Below, in pieces: positions 34,957 to 44,353 of a stretch of DNA of 64,000 nt. How positions within the stretch are numbered: the stretch's first letter is position 1; each line of letters starts with the position of its first letter. A model generated the notes under the pieces. That model was not told where the DNA came from, did no database searches, and saw only the letters and a program-made list of their open reading frames with translations. The translations under genes and the position numbers were made by a program. Source of the stretch: Burkholderia ubonensis subsp. mesacidophila (GTDB lineage Bacteria; Pseudomonadota; Gammaproteobacteria; Burkholderiales; Burkholderiaceae); NCBI RefSeq assembly GCF_002097715.1, contig NZ_CP020739.1, forward strand, positions 62,001 through 126,000, in the 5' to 3' direction.

Positions 34957-35778
34957 TCAGGCGCCGACGAAGCGCGGCGGCCGGCCTTCCGCGCGCGCGT
35001 TCATCGCCTCTTTGAAGTCCTGCGAATCGAACGCGTCCAGCATCTCTCGATTCGCGATCCCGGTCGATTCGTGCAGCGTCTGCATCGACGCATCCCAGAC
35101 CTGCCGCTTGATGATGCGCAGCGAGCGCGGCGAGCACGCGCGGGCGATGTCGCGCGCGTACTGCATCGCACGCTCGAGCAGCGCGTCGGCCGGGCAGACG
35201 AAGTTGACGAGCCCGAGCCCCTTCGCCTCCTGCGCGTCGACGCGCCGCCCGGTGAGCAGCAGGTCGAGCGCGTTGGCCGTGCCGATCGCGCGCGCCAGCA
35301 GCCACGCGATCCCGTGCTCCGCGACCAGGCCGGTGCGCGCGAACGAGGTCGCGAACACCGCATCCTCCGACGCGAATCGCACGTCGCACGCGAGGCCGAG
35401 CACGAACCCGCTGCCGGCGGCCGGCCCGTTGATCGCGGCGATCACCGGCTTGCCGATCGACGGAAAGTAGTTGAACAGGCCCTCGAAATCGGCGCGCTCG
35501 GACGCCCGCGGCATCTCCGGCGGGAACTCGGTGCTGCGCCGGCGCGCCCGGTTCTCGTCGGTTTGCGACAGGCAGGCGTAGTCCATCCCGGCGCAGAAGC
35601 TGCGGCCCGCCCCGGTCAGGACGATCGCCCTGACCTCCGGGTCCAGCGCCGCGCGGGCGAACGCGTCGGCCAGCTCCGCGCCCATTTCCGGCGTCCACGC
35701 ATTCAGGCGGTCCGGCCGCGCGAGCCGCACCAGCGCGACGCCGTCCGAGCACGCGTATTCGATCGTCGTATAGCTCAT
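34957..35778 (-). CDS. enoyl-CoA hydratase/isomerase (crotonase) family protein
   Basis: A 273-aa crotonase-fold enzyme. VRAIVLTGAGRSFCAGMDY gives the first oxyanion-hole strand, and KPVIAAINGPAAGSGFVLGLACD the second. In the usual position of the catalytic Glu pair, ARTGLVAEHGIAWLL has a Glu at AEHG. It starts on the FAD oxidase stop as ATGA. In context it could hydrate, isomerise or cleave a CoA- or carrier-bound intermediate that the CoA-transferase pair made. The exact reaction is not readable from sequence. Confidence 0.88.
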   Translation of the reverse strand: MSYTTIEYACSDGVALVRLARPDRLNAWTPEMGAELADAFARAALDPEVRAIVLTGAGRSFCAGMDYACLSQTDENRARRRSTEFPPEMPRASERADFEGLFNYFPSIGKPVIAAINGPAAGSGFVLGLACDVRFASEDAVFATSFARTGLVAEHGIAWLLARAIGTANALDLLLTGRRVDAQEAKGLGLVNFVCPADALLERAMQYARDIARACSPRSLRIIKRQVWDASMQTLHESTGIANREMLDAFDSQDFKEAMNARAEGRPPRFVGA

Positions 35779-37223
35779 GAAGCCGCGACCTCGCCGGCGC
35801 CTGCGCGCGCGTTGTCCACGATCTCGTAGAACAGCTTGTGCAACGTCTCGTTGAACGGCGCCTCGCGCAGCCGCGACTGGATCATCGCGCGCAGCGATTC
35901 GCCGTTGCCGTCGTCGACGATCGCGTGCAGCAGGCTGCGCAGATACGTCTCGAGCTCGCCCGCGCGGTTGTACGGCAGCGGGCTGCGCGGCTCCTGCAGG
36001 AACGCGACGATGTCGCGCGTGCCCACCTCGATCAGCCGGTCCATGTCCCAGCCGTCGACGCGCGCCTCGTCGATGACGGCGAACGGATTACCCTCGTACG
36101 CTGCGTCGCGCAGGCCGAGCTCCTTCGCGATCAGCGTCGCGACGAGCGGCGCCATCAGCACAACGTTGCGATAGGTGCCGGTCGCAATCAGCAGGTTGGG
36201 CACGCGGGTCTTGCCGACGAGCGGCCGCCGGAAGCCGGCGATCGGGCGGAAGCCGACGCGGATCTGCTCGATGTGGCTCGTGCGGATATCCGTGTTGATC
36301 TGGTGGATCGTCTCGTCGAACAGGCCATGAAGCTCGGCCGGCTGCACCTTCTCCTCGCTCTCGTGGTCGACGCCCATGAAATTCGTCGCGCCGACGTAAA
36401 GCAGGCCGCTCGCGGGACGGGGCACGACGTGAATGCCGCAGGCGAACGCGCGATTCGGCGTGCGGATCGTGTGCGCCACCGACGGTACGCCGCTGACGAG
36501 GCACGACACGCCCTTGCCGAAATAGAGCGGCGGCAGGCCGGCGTCCTCCACCAGCGTGGGGTCGAGGCACTGCAGCGCCCGCGAGCCGTTCGCGAGGATC
36601 ACCGCGTCGGCCGTGATCGTGCTGCCGTCGCGCAGCGTCGCGGTCCATGCGTCGCCGTCCGGCTTCACCGACGTCACGTCCGTGTCGAGGTGCGTGTACG
36701 CGTCGCGCCGCGCCAGCGCCGCGATCATCGCATCCAGCAGCTCGCCGGAATCGACTGCGTGCTCGTTCCCGAGATACAGGCACAGGGCCGGTGCGCGCGC
36801 CGCGCTCGGCTTCAGCCCGGGCACGTCCTCGGGCTCGATCCACTGCGCCGGCTCGCCGCGCCGCTGCGCCTCGTCGTGCATGCGCCGAATGCAGTCGCGG
36901 TCGCGCACGCCTTCATTGTTCGCGATGATCACGGTGCCCGGCACCTGCGTGACCTTCATGCCGGACAGTTCCTGGAGCCGGGCGAGCCACGCCGGGTAAT
37001 AGCGCTGCGCGGCCAGGCGGAAATCGAGTTCCTCGATTTCCGCGGGACCGTCGTCGGCCGTCACTTCGCCGAACGCGCCCAGCATGGCGCCCGCCGCGCG
37101 CGACGCGGACAGCACGTCGCCGGCGCGATCGAACGCGTTGATTACCTGCACGCCGCACTCGGTCAGTTCGAGTGCAATCGATAGGCCGACGACGCCGCCG
37201 CCGATCACGATGACTTTCTTCAT
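35775..37223 (-). CDS. FAD-dependent amino acid oxidase (DadA/glycine-oxidase family)
   Basis: A 482-aa flavoprotein of the DAO family. The N-terminal KKVIVIGGGVVGLSIALEL binds FAD, and SRAAGAMLG with FRPIAGFRRPLVG and TGTYRNVVLMAPL are family motifs. About 100 residues at the C-terminus (after IDEARVDGWDM) exceed the usual length. The start at 37223 has AGGAG eight bases away. The family oxidises amines or D-amino acids to imines. Given the lysine aminomutase in the same operon, a 2,5-diaminohexanoate is a plausible substrate; the oxo product would close to a methylpyrroline carboxylate. That is inference. Confidence 0.87.
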   Translation of the reverse strand: MKKVIVIGGGVVGLSIALELTECGVQVINAFDRAGDVLSASRAAGAMLGAFGEVTADDGPAEIEELDFRLAAQRYYPAWLARLQELSGMKVTQVPGTVIIANNEGVRDRDCIRRMHDEAQRRGEPAQWIEPEDVPGLKPSAARAPALCLYLGNEHAVDSGELLDAMIAALARRDAYTHLDTDVTSVKPDGDAWTATLRDGSTITADAVILANGSRALQCLDPTLVEDAGLPPLYFGKGVSCLVSGVPSVAHTIRTPNRAFACGIHVVPRPASGLLYVGATNFMGVDHESEEKVQPAELHGLFDETIHQINTDIRTSHIEQIRVGFRPIAGFRRPLVGKTRVPNLLIATGTYRNVVLMAPLVATLIAKELGLRDAAYEGNPFAVIDEARVDGWDMDRLIEVGTRDIVAFLQEPRSPLPYNRAGELETYLRSLLHAIVDDGNGESLRAMIQSRLREAPFNETLHKLFYEIVDNARAGAGEVAAS

Positions 37224-37233
37224 GGTGTCGCTC

Positions 37234-38277
37234 CTAGTACGCTTCGGCTTCCGCCGCAGATGCTTGCTTCCGATATTCAAAGGTGTCGTCGAATCCGCGT
37301 GCCACGTGCGCGCCCATCGTCGTCGGCGCGTAACGCGCAGGGGTGTCCGCCGACACGAACTGCGGCAGCGGCTCGACCACGCAGTCGTGGTCGGGATCGA
37401 AGAAGAATGCGAGCGAGTGACGCGTCTCGCCGGACAGGTTCACGACCCGATGGGGCGTGGCCCGCCAGTAGTCGTTGGTCCAGATGCCGGTCACGTCGCC
37501 GAGCGGGCACGTGAACGTGCCGGGAATGCGCGGCGCGCGGAACCACTGGCCCGACGCGTCGCAGATCTCGAGTCCGGCCACGTCGGTTTGCCAGATCACC
37601 GACACGATGCCGTAATCGGTGTGCGTGCCGCAGCCGATCGCACCGCCGGATTCACCCGGCGGCTGCTGCGGATAGCGCGCGGCGCGCAGCTGCGCGAGCG
37701 GCTTGACGGTTCGTTCGGCGAAATAGCCGTTCGGCAGACCGAGTGCGATCGCGAACAGCTCGCTGATGTTTTCGCAGAGCGCCTGCCATTCGCGATACAG
37801 CCAGAGCATCGTCGGGCGCAGCTGCGGCATGACATCCGGCCACGCGTTGTAGCCGTGGAAGAACTTGCCGGCGAGCACGTCGGGATCGTCGGGCGCGAGT
37901 TCGAGCGCCATGTCGAACACTTCCTTGATGTCCTTGATCTTGCTGCCGTACGCGTTCTCCTCGCCCGACGGCGCGTAGCCGCGATGGAACGGCGACTTCG
38001 AGATGTGGATCGCCATCTTGTCGGCCATCGGCAGGTCGAAGAACTGGTTCACCGCCGTCTCGGCCGTCTTGAGCAGGATCTCCGACACGCCATGGTGCTC
38101 GACGTAGAAATAGCCGATGTGCCGGCACACCTCGCCGAGCGCCTCGGCCAGCGCGCGCTTTTCGCGCTCGTCGCGCGAACGCAGCGCGGCCAGGCTCACG
38201 ATCGGGATGCGCTGCCCGTCGACCGTGTGATACCTGACGAATCGATTCTGTTCCAACTTACTCGCCCTCATTGTCAT
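37234..38277 (-). CDS. 2OG-Fe(II) oxygenase, isopenicillin-N-synthase family
   Basis: A 347-aa non-haem iron oxygenase. The facial triad is His and Asp in GTHTDYG and His in WRATPHRV, and the RxS-type motif RHSLAFF follows. The N-terminal IPIVSLAAL and HIGYFYVEHHGV are the DIOX_N signature. The start at 38277 has AAGGAG upstream. The family hydroxylates, desaturates or closes rings (IPNS). A hydroxylation or desaturation of the diamino acid is the simplest role, and a ring closure on a Cys-containing peptide is possible given the Cys NRPS. Only 10 bases separate it from the FAD oxidase. Confidence 0.9.
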   Translation of the reverse strand: MTMRASKLEQNRFVRYHTVDGQRIPIVSLAALRSRDEREKRALAEALGEVCRHIGYFYVEHHGVSEILLKTAETAVNQFFDLPMADKMAIHISKSPFHRGYAPSGEENAYGSKIKDIKEVFDMALELAPDDPDVLAGKFFHGYNAWPDVMPQLRPTMLWLYREWQALCENISELFAIALGLPNGYFAERTVKPLAQLRAARYPQQPPGESGGAIGCGTHTDYGIVSVIWQTDVAGLEICDASGQWFRAPRIPGTFTCPLGDVTGIWTNDYWRATPHRVVNLSGETRHSLAFFFDPDHDCVVEPLPQFVSADTPARYAPTTMGAHVARGFDDTFEYRKQASAAEAEAY

Positions 38278-38329
38278 TCCTCTCTCCTTGACTCGATATC
38301 GCAGCAATCCGGCATGCGTTTCGGTTTCT

Positions 38330-39487
38330 TCATCTGTGGTTCGCGACGTAGTCGCGCAGTCTCTCCATCGCGGACTGCAGGCGCGCCTCGCTCAACGCGA
38401 AGCAAAGCCTCAGGTAGCCGTCACACGCGCCGCCGAACGCCGAGCCGGGCGCGAGCCCCACGCCGGTCTCGGCCGCGAGCGCGACCGCGAAGGCCAGGTC
38501 GTCGCTCACGCCGTCGACGCAGAGCAGGCCGTAGAAGCCTGCGCTTGTGCTCAGCATTCGCACCCGCGGGGCATCCGCGAGCGCCGCCTCCACGCACGCG
38601 CGGCCCTGCGCGCAGCGCGCCCGCAGCGCCTCGGTGATCGTGTCGCCTTCGGTCAGCGCCGTGATGCCCGCGCGTTGCACGAACGTCGCCGGGCCGGTCG
38701 TGTTGACCGCATTGAGTTCGCCGACGACCGCGTCGGTGTGCGCGGGATGCACGAGCCAGCCCAGCCGCCAGCCCGTCATCGCCCATGTCTTCGAGAAGCT
38801 GTTCGCCACGATGACGGGCGCGCCGTCACGCGCGAAGCCCTGCATCGTCGGCGCGACCGCGCGGTCATTCGCAAAACGCTCGTACACCTCGTCCGCGATC
38901 ACGTGGATGCCGCGCGACGCGCAGAACGCGACGATCTCGCGTTGCGCGTCCGGCTCGCAGATCCAGCCCGTCGGGTTGCCGGGGCTCGCCAGGTAGATCG
39001 CCTTCGTGTCGCCGTCGACCGCGTCGAACAACGCGTCGAGATCCAGGTGCCAGCCGTCCTCGTAACGCAGCGACACGAAGCGGCAACACGCGCCGACCGC
39101 CGCCACCGCGCCGCCGATGTTCGGCCACGCGGGCGCGACGACGACGACGTTCGACCCCGGCGTGACGACGGCCTGCAGCGCGATCATGATTGCCGACATG
39201 CCCGACGCCGTCACGGTGATGCGCGCGGGGTCCGTCGCGATGCCGTGCAGGCGCTGCTGATAGGCGGCCAGCGCGTCGCGCAGCGCGGGCAGGCCGCGGC
39301 GCGGCGCATAGAACGTGTCGCCCGCCGCGAGCGCGCGCGTCGCAGCGGCGCAGATCACCTCGGGCGTCGGCACGTCGGATTCGCCGAACCAGAGCCGGAT
39401 CTGCCGGCCGGACGCCTCGGCGGCGTTCGCCACGGCCATGATCGGGTTCGCGGTGCGCGCGATGAGCGAAGCGAGCGGCGCCGTCAT
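38330..39487 (-). CDS. PLP-dependent class I/II aminotransferase
   Basis: A 385-aa fold-type I aminotransferase. The PLP lysine is Lys233 in NSFSKTWAMTGWRLGW, SPGNPTG is at about 168-174 and IADEVYERF at 197-205, all family signatures. It resembles AspC/AatA-like enzymes. The start at 39487 overlaps the CoA-transferase stop as ATGA. In this operon it could transaminate the keto acid made by the FAD oxidase, or act on a product of the ThDP enzyme. Substrate unknown. Confidence 0.92.
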   Translation of the reverse strand: MTAPLASLIARTANPIMAVANAAEASGRQIRLWFGESDVPTPEVICAAATRALAAGDTFYAPRRGLPALRDALAAYQQRLHGIATDPARITVTASGMSAIMIALQAVVTPGSNVVVVAPAWPNIGGAVAAVGACCRFVSLRYEDGWHLDLDALFDAVDGDTKAIYLASPGNPTGWICEPDAQREIVAFCASRGIHVIADEVYERFANDRAVAPTMQGFARDGAPVIVANSFSKTWAMTGWRLGWLVHPAHTDAVVGELNAVNTTGPATFVQRAGITALTEGDTITEALRARCAQGRACVEAALADAPRVRMLSTSAGFYGLLCVDGVSDDLAFAVALAAETGVGLAPGSAFGGACDGYLRLCFALSEARLQSAMERLRDYVANHR

Positions 39488-40185
39488 GCGCGGTCTCCGG
39501 CGGCGGGCGCATCGTGCAACGGCATGGCGCGCAGCCCGGACGCTTCGGCGAGACGCCATTGCGTCACTTCGCGCAGGTGGCGCATCGTGATGCCGGGATG
39601 GATCTCGCGCACGATCCCGCCTTGCGGCCCCACGTCGATCACCGCGAGATCGGTATAGACGCGCGACACGACGCGCGCCCCCGTCAGCGGCAGCGAGACC
39701 TCGCGCACCAGGCGCGAACGGCCGTCGGCCGTGCAGTGCTCCATGCCGACCCAGATCGCCTGGGCGCCGATCGCGATGTCCATCGCCCCGCCGACTGCCG
39801 GCGGCACCCCGGATTTGCGGCGGTCCCAGCTGGCCAGGTCTCCGGCTTCGGAAATCTCGTAGCCGCCGAGAAACGCGATGTCGACATGGCGGCCGCGCAG
39901 CATCGCGAACGATTCGCAGCAGTCGAAATACGACGCGCCGGCCTGCACGGTGACGAACTGCTGGCTCGCGTTGACGAGATTGCGGTTGATCGCGCAGTCG
40001 GGCGCGATGCCGCCGACGCCGAGAATGCCGTTCTCGCTATGGAAGATCACCTCGCGTCCGGCCGGGACATGGCGCACCGCTTCGGTGGGAATGCCCACGC
40101 CGAGGTTGACGTACGCGCCTTCGAAGAAATCCTGCGCGGCGCGCCACGCAATCTGCTGGCGCCGCGCTTGCTGTGCATCGCTCAT
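39484..40185 (-). CDS. 3-oxoacid CoA-transferase, subunit B
   Basis: A 233-aa beta subunit of a family I CoA-transferase. The catalytic Glu is in HSENGILG, and VNLGVGIPTEAV is the N-terminal signature. Its start overlaps the A-subunit stop as ATGA, as expected for an obligate heterodimer. In lysine fermenters an AtoDA-type CoA-transferase works beside lysine aminomutases, so the pair here may have come as part of the same metabolic module. It would form the CoA thioester of a short keto or amino acid. Confidence 0.92.
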   Translation of the reverse strand: MSDAQQARRQQIAWRAAQDFFEGAYVNLGVGIPTEAVRHVPAGREVIFHSENGILGVGGIAPDCAINRNLVNASQQFVTVQAGASYFDCCESFAMLRGRHVDIAFLGGYEISEAGDLASWDRRKSGVPPAVGGAMDIAIGAQAIWVGMEHCTADGRSRLVREVSLPLTGARVVSRVYTDLAVIDVGPQGGIVREIHPGITMRHLREVTQWRLAEASGLRAMPLHDAPAAGDRA

Positions 40186-40841
40186 AGGGTCACCACCTGA
40201 TCGACGTAAATGCCCGGCGTGACCACTGCCTCGGGGTCGAGCTCGCCGAGCGCGACCATGCGGTCGACCTCGGCGATCGTGCGCCGCGCCGCGCCGGCCA
40301 TCACCGGACCGAAATTGCGTTGTGCCGCCTGGTAGACGAGATTCCCCCAGCGGTCGGCAAGATGCGCGCGGATCAGCGCGAAATCGGCATGAAGCGGATA
40401 TTCGAGCAGGCAGCGCTGGCCGTTGATCTCGCGAACTTCCTTGCCGGCGGCGAGCACGGTGTCGACGGCCGTCGGCGTGTAGAAGCCCGCGATGCCCGCC
40501 TTCGCCGCACGGATGCGCTCGGACAAGGTGCCTTGCGGCACGAGTTCCAGCTCCACCTCGCCGCGCGCGTAGCGCTCCTCGAAGACGAACGAGCCGGTGC
40601 GCCGCGGGTACGCGCAGATCATCTTGCTCACCTGCCCGCGCTTCAGCAGCATCGCGACGCCCTCCAGCGCCCGGCCCGCGTTGTTCGACACGATCGTGAG
40701 GTTCCGCGGCCCCAGTTCGACGAGCGCTTCCACGAGACCGAACGGCATCCCCGGGTCGCCAAAGCCGCTGACGAGAATCACGGCTCCGTCGGTCACGTCC
40801 GCCAGCGCGTCGACCGCGCGCGATACGAACTTGTTGATCAT
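40182..40841 (-). CDS. 3-oxoacid CoA-transferase, subunit A
   Basis: A 219-aa alpha subunit. SGFGDPGMPFGLVEAL is the family I glycine-rich CoA-binding segment and TIVSNNAG follows in the usual place. It starts on the ThDP-enzyme stop (ATGA) and overlaps the B subunit. Donor and acceptor are unknown; acetoacetate/acetyl-CoA-type chemistry is typical of close relatives. Confidence 0.92.
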   Translation of the reverse strand: MINKFVSRAVDALADVTDGAVILVSGFGDPGMPFGLVEALVELGPRNLTIVSNNAGRALEGVAMLLKRGQVSKMICAYPRRTGSFVFEERYARGEVELELVPQGTLSERIRAAKAGIAGFYTPTAVDTVLAAGKEVREINGQRCLLEYPLHADFALIRAHLADRWGNLVYQAAQRNFGPVMAGAARRTIAEVDRMVALGELDPEAVVTPGIYVDQVVTL

Positions 40842-42484
40842 CGTTCATTCCTCGATGGGTTCCCGGCGCCTCTCGTGCGCGGCAAGCGCAACAGCGGCCA
40901 GGGGTCTGACATCGCGCCGACGGGCACCTCGATCACGGTCGGGAGATCGCGGCCCAGCGCGTCCCGAATCGCATCGGCCAGCGCGGCGGCCGTGTCGACC
41001 CGCTGGCCGAACGCGCCGAATGCGCGCGCATACGCGACGAAATCCGGGTTGTGCAGCGCAGTGGCCAGCTGGTAGCCGTTGGCCGCCTGTTCGCGCAACA
41101 CGTTTCCGTAGGCGTTGTCGTTGAAGACGACCGCAATGACGCCGAGCCGGTGCTGCACGGCCGTCGCCAGATCGTTCGCCGTATACAGGAAGCCGCCGTC
41201 GCCGTTGATCGAGACGACCGCGCGGCGCCGCTGCGCGGCCTTCGCACCCAGCGCCGCGGCAAAACCGTAGCCGAGCGCGCCCTGGTAGCCGGACGTGATG
41301 TAGGTACGCGGCGCGTAGACCGGATAGCCGATGCGGCACGCGTAGCCGATTTGCGTCAACTCGTCGACGAGGATGCCGTCGTCGGGAAGCGCGGCGCGCA
41401 GCGCCGCGACGAATCCGGCCTGCGGCGAAAGCGCGGCGAACTCGCGCTCGACCGCGTCGCGAACCGCCGCCAGCTCGACGGCGCGCGACGGCGCGCGATA
41501 ATCCGCGAGCCGCTGCTCGAGGCCGTCGATCGCCGCTTGCGCGTCGCCGACGATGGCCAGCCCCGCGAAGCCGGCTTCCATGCGCGTGCGATCGCTGTCG
41601 ATCCGGATGACCTTCAGTGCGTCGTCGGTGCCCCATTCGCAATACGGCCGGCCGAGACGCGTGCCGACCGCCAGCACGACGTCCGCGGTTTGCCACAGAC
41701 GATGCCCGGCAGGCACCGACATCGCGAGCGGATGCCGCGCATCGAGCACGCCGCGACCGCCGCCGTTCGACACCACGGGCGTTTGCAGGCGCTCGGCGAG
41801 CCGGCCCAGCGACGCGCGCGCGCCGATCGCGCCGCCGCCGACCACCAGGAGCGGACGCCGGGCGCCCGCCAGCCACGCCGCGGCACGATCGAGCACATGC
41901 GGGTCCGGCTGTTCGTCCGCCGTGCGGCCGACGCCGTCGCCCGCCGCGCGCGCGCCCGCCGGCACCGGCATGCGCAGCACGTCCGGCGGCACCTCGAGCG
42001 CGACCGGCCCGGGCGCGCCGGCGCGCATCGCCGCCAGCGCCGCGTCGAACGTCGCGGCCGCGTCGTCGGCGCACGCGATCCGGTCCGCCCACTTGGTGAC
42101 CGACCGCAGCGTGAGCAGCTGATCCGGCAGCTCATGCAGATAGCCGAGCCGCTTGCCGATGGCGGCCAGCGGAATCTGGCCGGTGATGCAGAGCACCGGC
42201 GCGCCCGCCGCATAGGCGACGGACAGGCCCGCGAGCGCATTCAGCGCGCCCGGCCCCGGCGGCACGATGCACACGCCCATTGCGCCGGTCGCGCGCGCCG
42301 CGCCGTAGGCCATGTAGGCCGCGGTCTGCTCATGCCGCACGACGACGGCCTCGATGCGGTCCCGGCGTACGTGCAGCGCCTCGAAAAGCGGCGAAAGCTG
42401 GTCGCCCGGCATGACGTACACGGTGTCGACACCGCGCGCAATCAAGGCGTCGACGAGCTGGCCGGCGACAGTAGTGACTGACAT
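40838..42484 (-). CDS. thiamine-diphosphate enzyme (acetolactate synthase/benzoylformate decarboxylase family)
   Basis: A 548-aa ThDP enzyme. The catalytic Glu is in VVRHEQTAAYMA, and the ThDP/Mg motif begins GDGGFL and continues to NDNAYGN. The middle FAD/Rossmann-like domain is also present. The ATG at 42484 has GAGGGG seven bases upstream; the ATG at 42499 overlaps the previous stop and is possible. The family decarboxylates 2-oxo acids or joins two-carbon units to acceptors. Being in an operon with DapA, a CoA-transferase and an aminotransferase, it may process pyruvate or the oxo acid from diaminohexanoate. No small regulatory subunit of acetolactate synthase is seen. Confidence 0.9.
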   Translation of the reverse strand: MSVTTVAGQLVDALIARGVDTVYVMPGDQLSPLFEALHVRRDRIEAVVVRHEQTAAYMAYGAARATGAMGVCIVPPGPGALNALAGLSVAYAAGAPVLCITGQIPLAAIGKRLGYLHELPDQLLTLRSVTKWADRIACADDAAATFDAALAAMRAGAPGPVALEVPPDVLRMPVPAGARAAGDGVGRTADEQPDPHVLDRAAAWLAGARRPLLVVGGGAIGARASLGRLAERLQTPVVSNGGGRGVLDARHPLAMSVPAGHRLWQTADVVLAVGTRLGRPYCEWGTDDALKVIRIDSDRTRMEAGFAGLAIVGDAQAAIDGLEQRLADYRAPSRAVELAAVRDAVEREFAALSPQAGFVAALRAALPDDGILVDELTQIGYACRIGYPVYAPRTYITSGYQGALGYGFAAALGAKAAQRRRAVVSINGDGGFLYTANDLATAVQHRLGVIAVVFNDNAYGNVLREQAANGYQLATALHNPDFVAYARAFGAFGQRVDTAAALADAIRDALGRDLPTVIEVPVGAMSDPWPLLRLPRTRGAGNPSRNER

Positions 42485-42495
42485 GTCGGCACCCC

Positions 42496-43572
42496 TCATC
42501 GGTCTTGCGCGAATGCGGGAGCCGGGCGGTGCCCGGATGCCGCGACTCGCGGGTAGGACGCATGCAGCACGTCATGCACGGCGACGGGCGGCACCGCGGC
42601 CGCGAGGCGCGCGACGAACGCCCCCGAGTCGAAGCTGCGCAACTGCGGCGCGACCGGGTTCACCGTGATCGCACACAGACGGGTGTCGCGCAGCACGCAC
42701 AGGTGCAGCCCGCGCTTCTCGTACCAGCCGACGCCGTTTCGATTGAAATAGAACTTCGAGCTGTCGGTTGCGACGACCCGCACGTCGGCATCGTCCTCGC
42801 ACGCGCGCAGCACGCTGTCGAGGAACGCCTCGCAGACGGCGCCGCGCAGCAGGATGCGGGCGAACGGCCCGTGTTCGGCACGCCATTGCTTCAGCGCGTC
42901 GGTCCGGTCGGTGAGCCCGAATCCGGGCGGCAACGCGATCCGCTTCCCCGCCACCGTCACCAGATGGTCGGACGATCCGTGCCCGACGCCGTCCGCCGGC
43001 GTGACCGGCAGCCTGAGCCGGCGGATTTCCTCGACCGTGTACCTGACGACCGCGTCGAGATCCTCGCCAAGAATGGCGCCCGTCGCGACGATGACCGCAT
43101 CGGTGACGTCGGGGCTGGACGCGCAGCGCCGGTTGATCGATCCATCGACGATCACCTTCTCGGCGCCCAGCGCGAGCATGCGTTCGATGACTGCCTTCAT
43201 CTGCGCGACCACGCTCGGCCCGGCCACCTCGACGACGCCGGCCTCCGCCATCCGGGCGATCGTGACCGTCCCGAGCGGGTTGCGATAGGGCGTGGCCACC
43301 AGCTCGTCATGACGCAGGCCGCTGCGCTTGAGCAACGAGCGCGTGGTCGCGACCAGCGCGCCTGCGGGCAGGTGGATCCGCGGCTTCAGGATGGTTTCGT
43401 CGAGCACGTCGCACGCCTCGCCGTCGCGGCCGATCGACGTGATGCCGATCGCGCATCCGCGCGCCGACAATTCGTCGACGAGCACCGTCAGCGCGACCGT
43501 CTTGCCCGTGTTCTTCGCCAACCCGTAGATGGCGACGCGCCGCGCGTCCGCGCAAAGCTCTGAGATTCGCAT
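42496..43572 (-). CDS. kamB: lysine 5,6-aminomutase reactivase subunit (KamB-like P-loop protein)
   Basis: A 358-aa nucleotide-binding protein. The Walker A loop GLAKNTGKT is at residues 17-25, and GITSIGRDGE and VIVDGSINRR follow, matching what I recall of KamB, the subunit that with KamC restores inactivated aminomutase by exchanging damaged cobalamin. It is 10 bases downstream of the aminomutase beta gene. No KamC (MutS-like ATPase) is present in the window. Its presence supports the reading that the aminomutase is used and needs repair. The start at 43572 was chosen where family-like sequence begins. Confidence 0.78.
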   Translation of the reverse strand: MRISELCADARRVAIYGLAKNTGKTVALTVLVDELSARGCAIGITSIGRDGEACDVLDETILKPRIHLPAGALVATTRSLLKRSGLRHDELVATPYRNPLGTVTIARMAEAGVVEVAGPSVVAQMKAVIERMLALGAEKVIVDGSINRRCASSPDVTDAVIVATGAILGEDLDAVVRYTVEEIRRLRLPVTPADGVGHGSSDHLVTVAGKRIALPPGFGLTDRTDALKQWRAEHGPFARILLRGAVCEAFLDSVLRACEDDADVRVVATDSSKFYFNRNGVGWYEKRGLHLCVLRDTRLCAITVNPVAPQLRSFDSGAFVARLAAAVPPVAVHDVLHASYPRVAASGHRPAPAFAQDR

Positions 43573-43582
43573 CGTGGGCCGG

Positions 43583-44353
43583 TTACGCAGAGGTGGACAG
43601 CAACGGAGCGGCGCTCTTGACGGCGAGCCGCCGGGCGATGAAGGACGCGACGTGGTTCGGGTAGCAGCCCTTCGAGAAGCCTGCGTCATAGCCGAGCTCC
43701 TTTGCCAGCTCGTCGGATACGCGCGGCCCTCCGCAGATCAGCAGCACGCGCTCGCGCAGCCCCTGCGAGTCGAGCATGTCGGCGAGCTGCGTCAGATTGT
43801 GGATATGCAGGCTTTGCTGCGTCACCGTCTGCGACACCAGAATCGCGTCCGCGCTCACGGCGATAGCTTTTTCGATCAGGTCGCCGTTCGCGACCTGGCT
43901 GCCGAGGTTGTAGGTCTCGAAACAGTTATAGGCTTCGAGGCCGGGCTCGCCGTTGAACCCCTTCAGATTGAGCATCGCGTCGATGCCGACGCTGTGCGTG
44001 TCGGTGCCGGTGCTCGCACCGATCACGACGATCTTGCGGCCGATGTGCTGCTCGACGAAGCGCTCCACTTCGCTGCGCGACATGAACGCCTCGACGGTCT
44101 CGTCGGTCAGCTCCGACAGATCGACGCCGACAGGGCACTGCGCATAGGCGATGAAATAGGTGTAGCCCTGGGTCAGCGCAATGCTGTGCACGACCTCGGG
44201 CCGGTACAGGCCCATCGCTTCGAGCAGGCGCATCGCGGCCTTTTTTGCCGTGTTCGAATAGGTGACCGGCAACGTGAACGCGATCTGTACATATCCGTCG
44301 CCGTGATGGTCCGCGTACGGCAACACGTGCTGGGAGGAGGAGTGAGCCGTCAT
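43583..44353 (-). CDS. kamE: lysine 5,6-aminomutase beta (cobalamin-binding) subunit
   Basis: A 256-aa subunit. The base-off cobalamin motif DxHxxG is seen as DTHSVG at residues 118-123, and Lys131 in LNLKGFNG is at the place of the PLP-binding lysine of the family. The enzyme moves the terminal amino group of D-lysine (or beta-lysine) from C6 to C5 using adenosylcobalamin and PLP. It starts on the alpha stop as ATGA. The length fits KamE (about 260) and not the large subunit of ornithine 4,5-aminomutase (about 730). Confidence 0.92.
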   Translation of the reverse strand: MTAHSSSQHVLPYADHHGDGYVQIAFTLPVTYSNTAKKAAMRLLEAMGLYRPEVVHSIALTQGYTYFIAYAQCPVGVDLSELTDETVEAFMSRSEVERFVEQHIGRKIVVIGASTGTDTHSVGIDAMLNLKGFNGEPGLEAYNCFETYNLGSQVANGDLIEKAIAVSADAILVSQTVTQQSLHIHNLTQLADMLDSQGLRERVLLICGGPRVSDELAKELGYDAGFSKGCYPNHVASFIARRLAVKSAAPLLSTSA

